The translations under genes and the position numbers were made by a program. DNA of 64,000 nt from Isochrysis galbana (Eukaryota > Haptophyta > Isochrysidales > Isochrysidaceae), in assembly GCA_018136815.1 (NCBI GenBank), contig CM030935.1:3670299-3734298 (forward strand), read 5' to 3'. Below, piece after piece: positions 9,726 to 21,651 of this stretch. Numbering within the stretch: the first letter of the stretch is position 1; each line of letters starts with the position of its first letter. The notes beneath the pieces were generated by a model. That model did no database searches. It was not told the origin of the DNA and saw only the letters and a program-made list of their open reading frames with translations.

Positions 9726-12714
9726 GTGATGCTGGCGTCGAGGGAGGACAACGCTCTCGTGGAGAGAGACAGGGGCACCGAGCTCGGTGCTCGTGCATGG
9801 GGCCGTGGCCCCATCGCTAAGCTCCAGGGCACGCAGCTTGAGTGGTCGACGGTGATGGAGGCCGCAGGAAGAGCAAGGGACATCAAGAAGAAGCAGTGCC
9901 TCTTTTGTGGCCTGCACTTCACGGGTGGCCCGAGCCAAATTCGGTGCCACCTTGATGCCTCGCTCACGCCACGCTCGATTCGCGCGTGCCAGCCATCCGT
10001 GGAATGGCAGGATCGCCATGCGGCAGTGGTGAGCGAGCTGCGGCAACGCATGGGCACTGCATTGGAGGCGAAGGAGGTAGCAGACAAGCAAGAGAAGGAC
10101 AAGATGGAGCGTAGGATGGAGACTGCCGCCAAGCACTTTGGCATCGTCGCGCCGGACGAGGTTGCGCAGGCATGGCTCAAGGTCGTCATCCAGCGTGCCC
10201 TCCCTCTCGATCTATTCGACGATGCAGCCTTCCGGGCGGCCATTAAAATAATTAATGTTATATCCTAGCCAACCCCACTAGCTAATTGGACACAACTTTT
10301 CCGTCCCGGAATCCCGCCATGCCTGACGAGCCAGGTGTCCGAGTGCTACCGGGGGGAGGGGGCACCGCCCCCTCCCCCCGATATTCGTCCTCCCCCCAGT
10401 GCACGCACCGACCCCGCGCACCCCAGCACGTCCTCTCCTCGAGTCCACGCTGGGGGAAAACCCCTTTCGGGTAAAAACAACGCAGGGGGGGGGGGGCACT
10501 CATGAATAGGAGCCCAGAAACGCTAATCTCTCCTCGCAAGAGCGAGTGGCCGCGGCGAGCCGCGGCCCTTCCCTCCTGGTTCTGGCGCCCCCGTCTTCTC
10601 TTACCCAAACGGGGCGAGAAGACACGTAAACGCCGGAGGGGAGAGCTGCCACTCCCCCCTCCCCTCCCTCTTCCTTTTTCCTCCTCTCTTCCCTGCGGCG
10701 GGGGCCCATGGCGCGCGCCTGCGGCCCCTCTTCAGGTCCCCAGGAGGCCAGCAGGGGCCTGGGAGCGCAGCTCAGGAGGCAGGTGAGGCTGGGGCATGGC
10801 CGTGGCCCCTCCTGCCTCTCCATCGCTGGCTCTCGAGCCCCTGCCAGTCGACTGGAGCTGGCTGGGGGGTCCTGATCAGGGGGGCCCAGGGGGAGGAGGG
10901 GCTGGTCAGAGGGATGGGCTGGCCACGACAGGCCAGGGCGGGCGAATCAGGCGTGCCTGTGGGGAGAGGGATGGGTCAGCATGGCAGTGTGCTCCTGGCA
11001 AGCCATCAGGCATGCCAGGAGAGTGGGTGGTTCCTCCCCCATGGCGGGGGAGGAGTGGAGAGAGGGGGGGGCTCGTGCCCCGCCATGGGTGAACTAAGTA
11101 TAAACTTAGTTGGCCTTCCGGGCGGCCATCATTGCCACCGCAAAATGCGGTAAGCAAATGTACCCAACTGTGGGTAAGGCTGCGCTCCCGGGGCGCTGGA
11201 AGATGACGAATAAAATCTTACCGGCCTTCGATACCAAGCTTGACGGCAGGGTCAGGGGAAAGGTCATGGGGCTGGCAAAGTTGACGGGCATCGTGCTGCA
11301 ATCGGATGGGTGGACGAGCGTTCAGAGCCGCCCCATTGTGAATGCGATTGCCAGTCTCCCCGCAGGCTCATACTTTCTCGAGGCGATCGACACATCCGGC
11401 GAAACGAAGGACGCAACGTTCATCGCAAACTTTATTCTGAAGCACATCAATGCTCTTGGCCCTGAAATGATTGTTGGTGTGTGTATGGATGGGGCGTGCA
11501 CTGCGTCGTTTCCGATGATCCAAGCCAAAGCTCCACATGTATTCACATATATTTGTCCTGCACACACTGTGGACAATTTCATTAAGAATGTTTGTTCTGA
11601 TAAGACAACCGTTCGTATGAAGGGCGTGGACCGTGAGTTTGATTGGGGAGAAGATGGATTCGCCAAGTGCATCGACAAGGTGTGGGACGTCGTCAAGTTC
11701 GTCATCTATCATCAAAAAGTGCTAGCGCGGTACCGGTCCTTGGCTGATGGAGTGCCGGTAGACAAGCGTCCAAAGGGAGGTACTGAACTTGTGCGCTATT
11801 GTGAAACACGATTCGCGTCAAAGCTGCTGATGTTGATTCGTTACCGGAATGTGCTCTCTATCTTGGATCGGCTCTTTATCGACGATGAATTTGAGAGGTG
11901 GATGTCAAAACAGAATCGCGAGACCAAGGAAAAAGGAGCTGAAGCAAAGAGGACAATCAGAAACGAGAACCTTGCCGACATGGTTAAGGTGTGCATTCGC
12001 GTTTTGGAACCAGCACTTGTTTTGCTCAGGATGCTAGATGGTAAGGCTGGTGCTGCGCTTGGTAAGGTGTACGGATACATGTTGCAGCTCGACTACCATT
12101 ACAGCCATCCAATCGAGGGTCTGCATGAAAGAATCCGTCACAAGATACACGCCATCTTCATGGCCAGACGGGAATACTTTCACGTGGATGTTATGACGGC
12201 TGCTTATCGTTTCGAACCCGAGTATTGTCGGCGTGACTTCAGCTCGGATGAGGAGGCGCAGGTGCGCTCGATATTGCGCCAGATGGCGACCACAGAGCAT
12301 CCATACACAGCGCTCATTGCTGAGAAGGAGGACTTTGAGTTTGAGGAGGCACTCCTTTCTGGATCCCACGATTTGACGGATGAATATGCGTTTTCGCAGC
12401 AAGCGCGGTCGATGGCATCATACAAGTGGGCGAAGGTGTACCTTCAGCCTTGGAAGAACCTGTGCTGGGCAGTCGTGCGCTTGCTCTCGATGCAATGCTC
12501 AGCGTCTGGGTGTGAGCACGCTTGGTCCATTGAAGGATGGATTCATTCTAAGAAGCGCAACCGCCTTGGGCAGAAGACTGTCGATCGGCTAGTTCGATCT
12601 CACACAAATTTATCGTTGGAGGCTCGTCTTGAGGAGTGGGAGGCTACGGTATTGCCTTGGGAGTTGGAGATGGTTCCCGATGAACCGGAGTCGAGCGGCA
12701 GTGATAGTGAGTAG
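9726..12714 (+). pseudogene. hAT-superfamily transposase gene, disrupted by a retroposon insertion
   Basis: Cut-and-paste DNA transposase. The 5' part (9726-10243) encodes a BED-type zinc finger: CLFC, a GGxxQIRCHL segment and a closing Cys. The 3' part resumes at 11113, where the duplicated target repeats the last codons. It carries a DUF659-like RNase H fold with the first catalytic Asp in LQSDGWTS and the second in VCMDGACTA, then the hAT C-terminal dimerisation region (SGCEHAWSIEGWIHSKKRNR) with the conserved Glu/Trp. The two parts are in the same frame once one copy of the 17-bp duplication and the insert are discounted. No other stop is seen, so the gene was intact until the insertion. 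As it stands the frame leaves the transposase at 10244 and stops at 10266-10268. Confidence 0.93.
10227..11129. mobile_element. Retroposon copy A1 inside the hAT transposase, 17-bp target duplication
   Basis: The body is 10244-11112 (869 bp). Exact copies of GCCTTCCGGGCGGCCAT lie at 10227-10243 and 11113-11129. The left end is A/T-rich (TAAAATAATTAATG) and followed by TTATATCCTAGCCAACCCC. The right end is the palindrome AACTAAGTATAAACTTAGTT. The same left-end block with a longer (TTAAAA)-like tail is found, inverted, in copy A3 (14500-14550). There is no convincing ORF. Which end is 3' is unresolved: the A/T-rich, length-variable end looks like a tail, but the stem-loop end is the one shared by nearly all copies, as expected for the 3' end of a family prone to 5' truncation. 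Confidence 0.93.
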
Positions 12715-12918
12715 TGAGGGATCAATCAGGTGATGAAAATAGGTGTAGGTGGTAGGGTGTGTGGGGTGTGTCAGGGTGAGAGTGAGAGCCTGTCTGCACT
12801 CTCTATCAATCAACTATCGTCATCGATCTCCTGATTCATAGATATCCATCATAGACTTGTATATCGAGATCCGTCTACTCCTATCCCTATCCTGCGCTCA
12901 GCGCTCAATCAACTAATA

Positions 12919-13054
12919 GGAGAGGGAGAGGGAGAGGGAGAGGGAGAGGGAGAGGGAGAGGAGAGAGGAGAGAGGAGAGAGGAGAGAGGAGAGAGGAGAG
13001 AGGAGAGAGGAGAGAGGAGAGAGGAGAGAGGAGAGAGGAGAGAGGAGAGAGGAG
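12919..13054. repeat. GAGAGG hexamer/heptamer array inside the hAT element
   Basis: Tandem GAGAGG and GAGAGGA units between the transposase stop codon and the right TIR. Confidence 0.9.
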
Positions 13055-13224
13055 ACAGAGATCGAGATAGAGTGTGGAGCGAGCGCGCGCGCAATAGAGC
13101 TAAGGAGTTTTGTTTTAGTCCGGGCACTCTCATACTCTCATGAGAGCTGATATTAGTACTGATATTAGTAATAGCTCCAAAACCTTGAGAGCTGATAAGC
13201 TGTTACCCCAACCCTGCTAAAAAT

Positions 13225-13673
13225 GGAACGTACGAGGGGGAAGTGTACAAGGCCCCCCCCCCTTTACCCGCGACAGGAATAGACGTGGCTACATTAGTTG
13301 CTCCATAGCCACGCGCGAGGCGAGAATATTAAAAGGTTTTTTTTCGATTCCCAAAAACAGCTGTTTTTAGCTTGTCTTTCTGTCCTTCTAGCCCTCACCC
13401 GCTATTTTAATACTATTTTTCACAGCTAGGGGCGGGGGGCGGGGGGCGGGGGTGGTGCGAGGGGTGGGAGGTGTGAGGTAGGCCTCGGCGCGGAGGCGGG
13501 GGCGTCCCGTAAGAACAAAACGAACCCTCGGCCAATTATGGTTATGGTTATGGGTGGAACGCGATGAACGCGACTTACTCACTACTCACTACTCACCCGC
13601 CGCGGGAGCGGCTCTATCTCTTAAGTCTGAAGAGGCGAAGCACCTTTGGAGGTGCTGCATGTCGCGGTTGCTT
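13225..13673. other. Gap between hAT element and next retroposon
   Basis: No gene seen. It contains a GGGGCGGGGGGC run (13430-13450) and, at 13633-13655, a short hairpin-forming GAAGCACCTTTGGAGGTGCT motif. Confidence 0.5.
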
Positions 13674-14550
13674 TGAAGTTTATACTTGGTTCACCCATGG
13701 CGGGGCACGAGCCCCCCTCTCTCCTCTCCACTCCTCCCCTGCCATGGGGGAAGAACCACCCGCTCTCCTGGCACGCCTGATGGCCTGCCAGGAGCACACT
13801 GCCCTGCTGACCCATCCCTCTCCCCACAGGCACGCCTGATTCGCCCGCCCTGGCCTGTCGTGGCCTGCCCATTCCTCTGACCAGCCCCTCCTCCCCCTGG
13901 GCCCCCCTGTTCAAGACCCCCCAGCCAGCTCCAGTCGACTTGCAGGGGAGCGGAGCGCCAGCGAGGGAGAGGCAGGAGGGGCCACGGCCATGCCCCAGCC
14001 TCACCTGCCCCCTGAGCTGTGCTCCCAGGCCCTGCAGGCCATCTGGGGACCTGAGCGAGGGGCCGCAGGCGCGCGCCATGGGCCCCCGCCGCAGGGAAGA
14101 GAGGAGGAAAAGGGAAGAGGGAGGGGAGGGGGGAGCGGCAGCTCTCCCCTCCGGCAGAAACGTGTCTTCTCGCCCCGTTTGGGTAAGAGAAGACGGGGGC
14201 GCCAGAGCCAGGAGGGAAGGGCCGCGGCTCGCCGCGGCCACTCGCTCGGGCGAGGGAGATTAGCGCTCTAGGCCCCTAAACCCACGAGTGCCCCCCCCCC
14301 CTGCGTTGCTTTTACCCGAAAGGGGTTTTCCCCCAGCGTGGCCTCGAGGAGAGGGTGTGCTGGGGTGCGTAGGGCCGGTGCTTGCACTGGGGGAGGACAA
14401 ATATCGAGGGGAGGGGGCAATGCCCCCCCCCCCGGTACCACTCGGACACCTGGCTCGCCAGGCATGGCGGGAGTCCGGGGCTGAAAAGTTGTGTCCAATT
14501 AGCTAGTGGGGTTGGCTAGGATATAACATTTTAATTTTAATTTAAATTTT
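13674..14550. mobile_element. Retroposon copy A3, inverted relative to A1
   Basis: Starts AAGTTTATACTTGGTTCACCC (partly lost stem-loop) and ends GGGGTTGGCTAGGATATAACAT followed by a TTTTAATTTTAATTT tail. It is collinear with the reverse complement of A1 over its full length. No long target duplication could be found. Instead an imperfect inverted pair of GAAGCACCT...AGGTGCT...CTCTTAAG sequences lies on either side (13607-13655 and 14630-14675). Confidence 0.85.
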
Positions 14551-14692
14551 AATTTGAACATAGGGTGCGTTTAAGTGATTAATACGTCCATTAACTTAAT
14601 ATAGGGAGCTCAGAGCACTAAACTGCCGCGAAGCACCTTCAAAGAGGTGCTCGTATCCCCGCCTCTTAAGAGATAAATTGTAAAGGAACCGC

Positions 14693-15095
14693 TTGAAGCT
14701 CACTACTCCTACTATCTTCCTCGCGCCCATCTCTCTCTTCCCGCGCTGCTTCCCGCCCCCCTCCCACCCACCCCCCTTTCCCGTTGGCTGCGCCGCGCCA
14801 ACCCCACCCATCCTCCCCTTCTCTCCCTCCCTCTCCCTCTCCCTCTCCCCTCTCCCTCTCTTCCTCTCTCCCTCCCTATCCCCCCCAGCTCCCCCCCCCC
14901 CCCTTCCCCTTCCCCTCCCTCCCCTCTCCCCTCCTTCTCCCCCTCCCCTCCCCCTCCCCCTCCCCTGACTCTCCGCCTCGCCTCCTGCTCACCTCCTCCC
15001 CCTCACCTCCCCCTCGCCTCCCCTTCGCTTCCCCTTCGCCCCCCCTCGCCTCCCCCTCGCCTCCCCCTCGTCTACCCCTCTCCCGCTCCGCAGAG
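14693..15095. repeat. Pyrimidine-rich tract upstream of HIRA
   Basis: C/T-rich sequence with CTCCCC and CTCGCC units that ends about 15 bp before the HIRA ATG. It is probably promoter and 5' UTR sequence. Confidence 0.8.
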
Positions 15096-15111
15096 GCGCC
15101 CAGGGGGCCGC

Positions 15112-18100
15112 ATGGTGTATGTGGACAAGCCGACTTGGGTCTCGCACGATGGCCAACCCATCTTCTCGATCGATGTCCACCCCGATCGCTCGCGCTTCGC
15201 GACGGCCGGCCAGGACCACCAAGTGAAGCTGTGGGCACTCAAGCCGGTGATCGACCCTGACGCCGAGAGCGACGAGGCACAGCCGCAGCTACTCTCCACG
15301 CTGGGTGGACACCTCGGCGCGGTCAACTGCGTCCGCTGGTCAGAAGATGGCGCGCTCCTCGCTTCCGGCTCCGACGACCACCTCGTAATGATCTGGAGGC
15401 AGGCAGCCGCAGGCGAAGCGGCGGGTAGCGTGCCGTTTGGATCCAAAGCCCCGCCGTCCACCGAGCGGTGGCGGTGCATCCTGACGCTTAGTGGGCACGC
15501 AGGCGATGTCATTGACCTTTCTTGGTCGCCGGTGGGGCATCGTCTTGCATCTGTCTCGCTTGACAATATGGTTCGAGTATGGGAAGTATCTGGTGCACTC
15601 ACAGGTGGAGCGCAGCTTGGCGGAGCGCAACAGCTCATCGCCGCGCTGCGCGGACACCAAGGTATGGTCAAAGGAGTGGCTTGGGATCCGATTGGGCGAT
15701 ATGTTGCCAGCCAGGGCGACGACAAAGCCGTGCTGTTGTGGGAGACGCGAGAATGGACAGAGGCAGCAAAGATTGAGGAGCCGTTCACCCGCACATCGCA
15801 GAAGACACTCTTTCGCCGCCTTCGATGGTGCGCATGACCCTCGGATACAACGGGCCCAGTGCCACACCCTCCTGCGCCGATTGTGTCGCGTCCATAGCTA
15901 ACCAATTGTGCCTTGCCTTGATCACGTTGCGCCATAATACTGTCAACCACAATACACCGTATCATCTGATTGCCGCCCAACTTAAATCATCGGGCTCACT
16001 TCATCGTATTCTCGCCGATCATCCGCCTCAGGTCTCCAGATGGGCAATTCCTGTGCGCTCCTCACGCGTACAAAAAGCCGGCACACATTGCCGCTGTGCT
16101 TCGTCGTCCCACGGGGACGGATACCTCTGCCTGGAAGGAGGAGGTGGACTTCGTCGGCCACAAGTCGCCAGTGGTCGTTGCAGCGTTTTCACCGCACATC
16201 TTTACGCGCACACTGTCTCCCACCGCAGACTCTCCCACAGGCGGCGGGCGCAAGGGGTGTGCCTATTGCGTGTGCGCGCTCGGCGGCCAGGATTCGATCG
16301 TGTCGATCTGGCTCACCTGCAAACCCAAGGCTGCTTGCGTGGTGCGTGACCTCTTCAGTGAGGATGTCCTGGATTTGTCGTGGGCATCGGACGGGCGAAC
16401 ATTGCTGTGCTGCTCGATGGACGGCACTGTTGCGTCGATTCGGCTAGAACCTTCCGAGATAGGATATCCACTCTCAGAGGACGAGCAGGCGGCTAGGCTC
16501 GCACACCTCTATGGCGAGAACTACATGAGTAGCGGCGCACACATAGTTGCGGCTGCACAGCTCCCGCAGAGTGCCGAAATGCTTCAGTTAGAGGGAACAT
16601 CCCCTGCCAAGCCGCTTGGGCGGAGGCATGCAGAAGCAGCAGGATGCCCGCCGCTGCAGCCCCGACCAGCTCCCAAGCCTTCATGGGTCAGAGGATCGAG
16701 CACTGGCCCGTCATCGCCACAGCCCACCAGGGGCGGGGCAGGGGGGGCGCCGGCGACACCGCCGCCCAGCCGCAGCTCTGGCGCCGCCATCGCTAACGGC
16801 ACCTCACCTGCTGGCTCCGGTGCGAATCAATTGTCACCTGAACAGGTGATTCGACTCCAGCGGGAGACGAAGACGAAAGATGGCCGCCGGCGCATCACGC
16901 CCGTTGCAATTGATCCGGCTGTGTCGGAGACGCAGGCCCCTGCGAACAGCCAGAGCTTGGTGGCACAGCTGCCACCTGCAATGCCCATTGACCCTGCAGG
17001 CAGCGCGACGGCCGATGCGCCTGCTAGCCTGCCGCCGTCGGCGTCTGCCACGATATCGTCCGCACCGCTTGTTTCGCGAGGCTGCAGTGTCAACGATGCG
17101 CTTAGCGCGGCGGCCCCGTGTAGTTTCATGCCTCCGCCCATCGCATCGCACGCAACATCTTTTCATATGCCCGCCGCGCCAACCATTGCTGGGACCGAGT
17201 TGGCGAATAGAAAAGCCGACGTTGTAGATGGTGGCGCTCCTAAAAGACAAAGGGTCGTGCCTCGTCGGGTGGGGGATCTGCCTGCGGCCGCGTCAGCCGC
17301 GCCCGATTCTCGGGTCATGGCGGCGGCGGCGGCGGCTCCGAGTGAGGTCGCCGATGGGCCCACTCCCGTGGCTTATGCTAGATCGCGGCTGCTCGAATCA
17401 GCGTCGGTGCCTCCGGCAGGCCGAGTTTCGCTCTGTGTGCCGGCCTCCGCTCATCACTCGGGCACACTAGGCTCGGGAAAAGATGGGCCGTGCAACGGGT
17501 TCGGCAACGTGGGCCGAGGCAGCTTAGGAGCCGGCGGCGGTGGCTCATGTGTCCTCGAGGCAATTGCCTGTGGGGACGAAAGTGTTGCCGGCACAACCCT
17601 TGCCGACACGAGTTACGGGAGGGGTGGTACTCTTTGCTGCTGGCTTGATGGACAAATCCAGTGGTCGGCAGCACTCACATCCCCCGCAGTCCTCTTGGCA
17701 GCCGGGGCGGGCTGGTACGCAGTTGCGTGTGAGGATGGTACCACCCTTGTGTTGACGCCCGCAGGCAGAAGGGCGCTCCCCGCTATGCATGCTGTGGTTG
17801 CGGTCGCAGCACTTCATGCAGAGGACGACTCGTTGCTATTGGTCGGCACTGAAGGCGAGGTTCGCGTGTGGCGCGGGCTGCCTTCTACTGCTCGATGCTC
17901 CCTTTCGGTCTCAGCTGCGCCTGTCTTGCAACCACGTGCTCCTGCAGCCGCAGGCGCGTCACTCTTGCGCGTCTCACTCACGGGTGACGGTTCACCAGTG
18001 CTTGCGCTTGAGGGGAGAAGCTTCATATGGAGGGCCGATTTCAGCGCTTGGCTCGCCCTAGACGACGTGGGCTTCACTGGCTCCGAGTACGCAAGCTCAT

Positions 18101-18800
18101 TGTCGCATCCAATTCACTCGGGCAGCGCGGTGGACGTCGCCATGCGGCTGGCAGCGATGCCTACGGAACGGCAAAAAATGCTGACAACTGCCCATATCGA
18201 GCAGTGTATGGCAACGGCTGAAGCTCTTGGTGCCGGCGACCAATACGCTGAATGGGTGAGACGCTTGAGATCCGGATGCATCGTTGGTGGGGCGGAGAGG
18301 AGCACGCGGGGGGCACCCGACGAGCGGTCTGGAAGCGTGCACCAATGAGGAGGCCTCAGGCCTCGCTAAGCCGGAGAGTGCAATGAAGGGAGCTAGTCGT
18401 GGTGATGGCTAATATGGGAAGCATCTCTTGCAACTCTCTGGCGCGCCCTCACTGCCCTTTCCTTGTCCGTGCGCAGACTCGTCTGTACGCACGCCATCTT
18501 GCTCAGGCCCCTGCAGACGTGGCCCGAGTGCGTGAGCTTTGTGACGACCTTCTCGGCCCGATTGAAGCTGTGTTGAGCGCACGGCAGAGTGCACAAACTC
18601 AAATCGGCGAGACGTGTGGTGCCATCGCTGGCGGGCCTGCTGATGACCGGCGAGAGGCTCTTGGTTGGGCATCTCACGTAGGTGAAGTGAGCAAAGTGAA
18701 ATTGCTGAGGAAAACAATTCTTCCAACGCTAGCGACGAATCGGGAGCTTCAAAGGATTCTTGCCGAATACCTAGAGATGTTGCAGGCTTTGCGCCCTTGA
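15112..18800 (+). CDS. HIRA: HIRA-type H3.3/H4 histone chaperone subunit
   Basis: Nucleosome assembly factor that deposits H3.3-H4 independently of replication and works with ASF1, UBN1 and CABIN1 in animals. Three exons, 15112-15827, 16032-18255 and 18477-18800, join in frame (introns 204 and 221 bp) to about 1087 aa. The start KPTWVSHDGQPIFSIDVHPD matches the family N-terminus. The WD40 repeats fill residues ~1-400 (GHLGAVNCVRWSEDG, SGHAGDVIDLSWSPVG, GHQGMVKGVAWDP, VGHKSPVVVAAFSP, SEDVLDLSWASDG). The B-domain that binds ASF1 is QRETKTKDGRRRITPV near residue 515. A Hira-type C-terminal domain lies at ~700-1087 (HIEQCMATAEALGAGDQYAEW, then exon 3 LYARHLAQ...RELCDDLLGP). Size and order match animal and plant HIRA. 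The long Ala/Pro/Ser linker is poorly conserved, as in relatives. Confidence 0.95.
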
Positions 18801-20055
18801 AAAAGGTTGTTTCGGGAAACCTCCTCGCTTGTGAGACATTCTAGGTAAACTGCGCAGCAGCGTCAAACGAAACGTTCCTTCTTTCAAGGCAATTACACGC
18901 AGACATCATGGGCATGTGGACGGCGTCCAATAATGATCTTGCAGAACCCCCCCCCCTCTCCCCTATTCTATGCCCCCTCTTGGTTTCCGCTTCTTCCTCG
19001 CATCCTCTCACATGTGATTGTGTGCTCGCTCCCCTCTCCATCGCTCTATCGCTCCCTCGCTCGTTCTCCCTCACCTTCACTCTCCCTGCTCTCTCACCTT
19101 CTTTTGGGCCTCCCTTCCGTATCTTCCGCTAAGATCCTCCACTTTTGTGATCTCCCTCCCCTCTCTTCCTCCCTCGCGCCCTCGCTCCCTCCTCCCCTTC
19201 TCCTTTACTACCATCCTTTCTCTCCCCATTCCCTTCCTCTCCCTCCGTCCTCCCCTCACCCTTCCTCTTCCACCCGCATCTCTATCTCTCTCTCCTCTCT
19301 CCTCCGTTGCACTCACCGACCCCCGTGAGCTAGAATTCTGGCTAGTGTGGCATAGCCCACGCGGCCGGCGATCACGAAAAGGCGGGAGAGTGATGCGAAA
19401 AGCCATCCGACGTCGAAGAAAAGCTCGGAGAAGAATTTCAGCGAGCTGCGCATGGATCACAAAGTCGGATTCGGTTATTCAAAAAGAAGGGAGAGGAGCA
19501 CACGTGCGATAGAATCTGCGCGTTTTCTGTAACATCGCCATCGTCTCCACGATGCTATTTGCGCGCTTCACCGGAGCGCTAGTACTGGAGCAAAAACACA
19601 ACTAGATGAGCATCCGGTGGTGCATGCCAGTTCAGGCTCACTTGGCGTTCTTTCCGTGCTATTGCTGCTTGTATGCACACCTGACTATATTTTCACCCAC
19701 AATGTCGTCAAGATTGTTGCTCCGACGGAGGATCTGCTCCATTTCATGGATGCCAATCGTTTTATGCTAAACTCTTGGTGGTGTCCTTAGTCCTCAAACT
19801 CGTTCATGTGGGTCTAGTTGTCCTTGCCATGAAACGACGTTGTGATTGCCTCGGCGTACTCTCTTATCGGGAGCATCATTGCGGTGGTGCCCATGAGGCA
19901 ACCACCGCGGCTTGTGCGAGGCGGAGCGCCATCGCCGCTCGCATCGCGGAGGTGGGCGGCGTAGCTATGCTCTGGATCCGGTTGTCAGCAGGGAATAGGC
20001 TATAAGATATCTGCAGAAGGCGTTTGTGTTTGTCTGCCACAGGAACACCCAACAA
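18801..20055. other. Intergenic, pyrimidine-rich; no gene recognised
   Basis: C/T-rich sequence at 18945-19320. The rest is unique-looking DNA with only short overlapping ORFs. Confidence 0.5.
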
Positions 20056-20059
20056 TAGG

Positions 20060-20310
20060 TCTGCTCCAGCCGGCCCCTTGCACTTGGCCCGACGTAGTGC
20101 ACGCAGGACTGCCGCAGGACGCAGGCCCATCCCCCGAAAACCCGAAAAACCAAAGTCAAAGGACAAAGGAATGCAGGGGGTAGTGTAGACTGTGAATGGT
20201 AAATGCAGGTGGTGAGTGTTCTGGTTCTGGGGAATAGCCGATGGCGTGAGTCAGTACCGTGAGTACGTGGTCCTTTATAGCTAGCGGTAGTAGCCTGAAT
20301 CTTCAGATTC
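20060..20310 (-). repeat. Dispersed repeat B, copy 1
   Basis: Ends CCTGAATCTTCAGATT (20292-20307) and contains GCCCGACGTAGTGCACGCAG...CCCGAAAACC...AAAGGACAAAGGAAT. The same order (GGGCC-x-AGTGCAC, CCGAAACCAAAGACAAAGGAAC, GTAGGTGT, CTGAATCTTCAGAT) recurs at 20.9-21.2, 23.4-23.6, 48.0 and 52.0-52.6 kb. Confidence 0.7.
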
Positions 20311-20317
20311 CCCCCCC

Positions 20318-20441
20318 CCCCGGCAAGCCATAGATAAGGCATGCCAGGAGGATGGGTGGTTCCTCCCCCACAGCGGGGGGGGAGTGGAGAGAGGGGAGGC
20401 TCGTGCCCCCCCTTGGGTGAACCAAGTATAAACTTAGTTGC
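20318..20441. mobile_element. Retroposon terminal fragment A4
   Basis: About 125 bp matching the stem-loop end of A1/A2, from GGCAAGCCAT to AAGTATAAACTTAGTTGC. It directly abuts repeat B copy 1 through a C run, as if it had inserted at or near the repeat's end. Confidence 0.75.
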
Positions 20442-20869
20442 GACGGGAGTATCATCCGGCACTTCTTGAAGTATTTCCGCGGCCGCTTCTTGCAGGTATG
20501 AATCACGCGTATGGCGCTTGGCAATATATATGAGCATCCATAAATGCAAAATAAGTGTCAGTGATCAGTGACTCCTTCCCTTTGATATTGTCTTCACGAG
20601 TACGATTTCGTCGGAAGTCTGTAATTTTTTTTGCCAATTTCGGGTTGTCGTCCGATTAATGAGATCGTTTCGACATTTGACATTTATTTGCTATCCCTCT
20701 TGGCTCTTGCTCTTGGAAAATTTGGGCGGGGGGGGGCAAGGGCTCGACTTGCGAGGGTAAGCCGGCTTGCAAGGTCGTACCATATGGAGGCAAAAGATCT
20801 ACCTCCTCCGCGGATGCGCCTGAACGAGAGGCAGGTGAGGTAGCTACCTACCGGTATTGGTGGTTCACG

Positions 20870-21235
20870 CCCTACCCCCCCCCCCCCCCCCCCACACACA
20901 CACACGGAGAACCACGACAGCAACAACGACAGACGACAGAGACACCAAAGCCACTCCCGCAAGCGCCAAAGCACGCAAACACGAAGTCGCCAAATGGCCC
21001 GCCCAGACCCCGCCCTCTGAATCGGGCCCAAGGTAGAGAGAGCACCTGGGCCGGCCGAACCCCAGAATCCCGGAAACCGAAGGAAGACAAAGGAAAGAAG
21101 GAGGCAGGGCATAGGCAGGGGGCGGGAAGGTGAAGGGCGGAGCGAAGGGAATAAAGGGCGGCGGTGTCGGCAGGAAGGCGTTAGATGCTGGTCTCGAGTA
21201 GGTGTATAGACCTGAATCTTCTGATGGTTTCTTCC
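20870..21235 (-). repeat. Dispersed repeat B, copy 2
   Basis: A diverged copy with GGGCCGGCCGAACCCCAGAAT...CCGAAGGAAGACAAAGGAAAG...GTAGGTGTATAGACCTGAATCTTCTGATGG. A C20 plus CA run precedes it. Confidence 0.6.
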
Positions 21236-21651
21236 AATGCGAACATGCAAACACCACAGCGAGGGTGCACACGACACACGATTCATCCTGCATCTAGCAT
21301 CTAGATATGCATCATCCATCACATGCATGCGACCGTGCGTCAACACACAGGCGCGCACACACTGCACATTGCACGCTGCTCGACAGGATTTGCAAAAAGC
21401 CTATCGGACCAGGAGGCCGCCTGCCGACGGCCAAACCCGCACATGTGTGATGCAATGCACGATGCGCGTTTGGAACGACTCGTGCGAAGAGTGCGAGCTC
21501 ATCCACCAGAGACAAAAAACACTTGGCTCATGCAGCATCGCTCTTGTCGCACGCCTCTGAGAGATCGACCCACGCAGAAAATGCGGTGGCAGCAACTGAT
21601 CCCCAACCCAGGATGGGTCGATCAAACTCATGTAGGAGCCCCTAGGGCAGT

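Larger units (their letters stand above)
9470..13224 (+). mobile_element. Autonomous-type hAT transposon with perfect 17-bp TIRs and 8-bp target duplication
   Basis: The body is 9478-13216 (3739 bp). It begins CAGGGTTGGGGTAACAG and ends with the exact reverse complement. Identical 8-bp copies of CTAAAAAT flank it at 9470-9477 and 13217-13224. Subterminal regions at both ends share motifs such as AGCTCTCA and AACAGCTCCAAAA in inverted orientation. It carries one transposase gene (9726-12714), which was interrupted later by an 869-bp retroposon. Removing that insert would leave an element of about 2.85 kb, a normal size for hAT. Confidence 0.95.

Noticed and set aside
13674-14550. Target-site duplication for retroposon A3
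   Set aside because: Only a 6-bp TTTGAA match flanks it, too short to claim.
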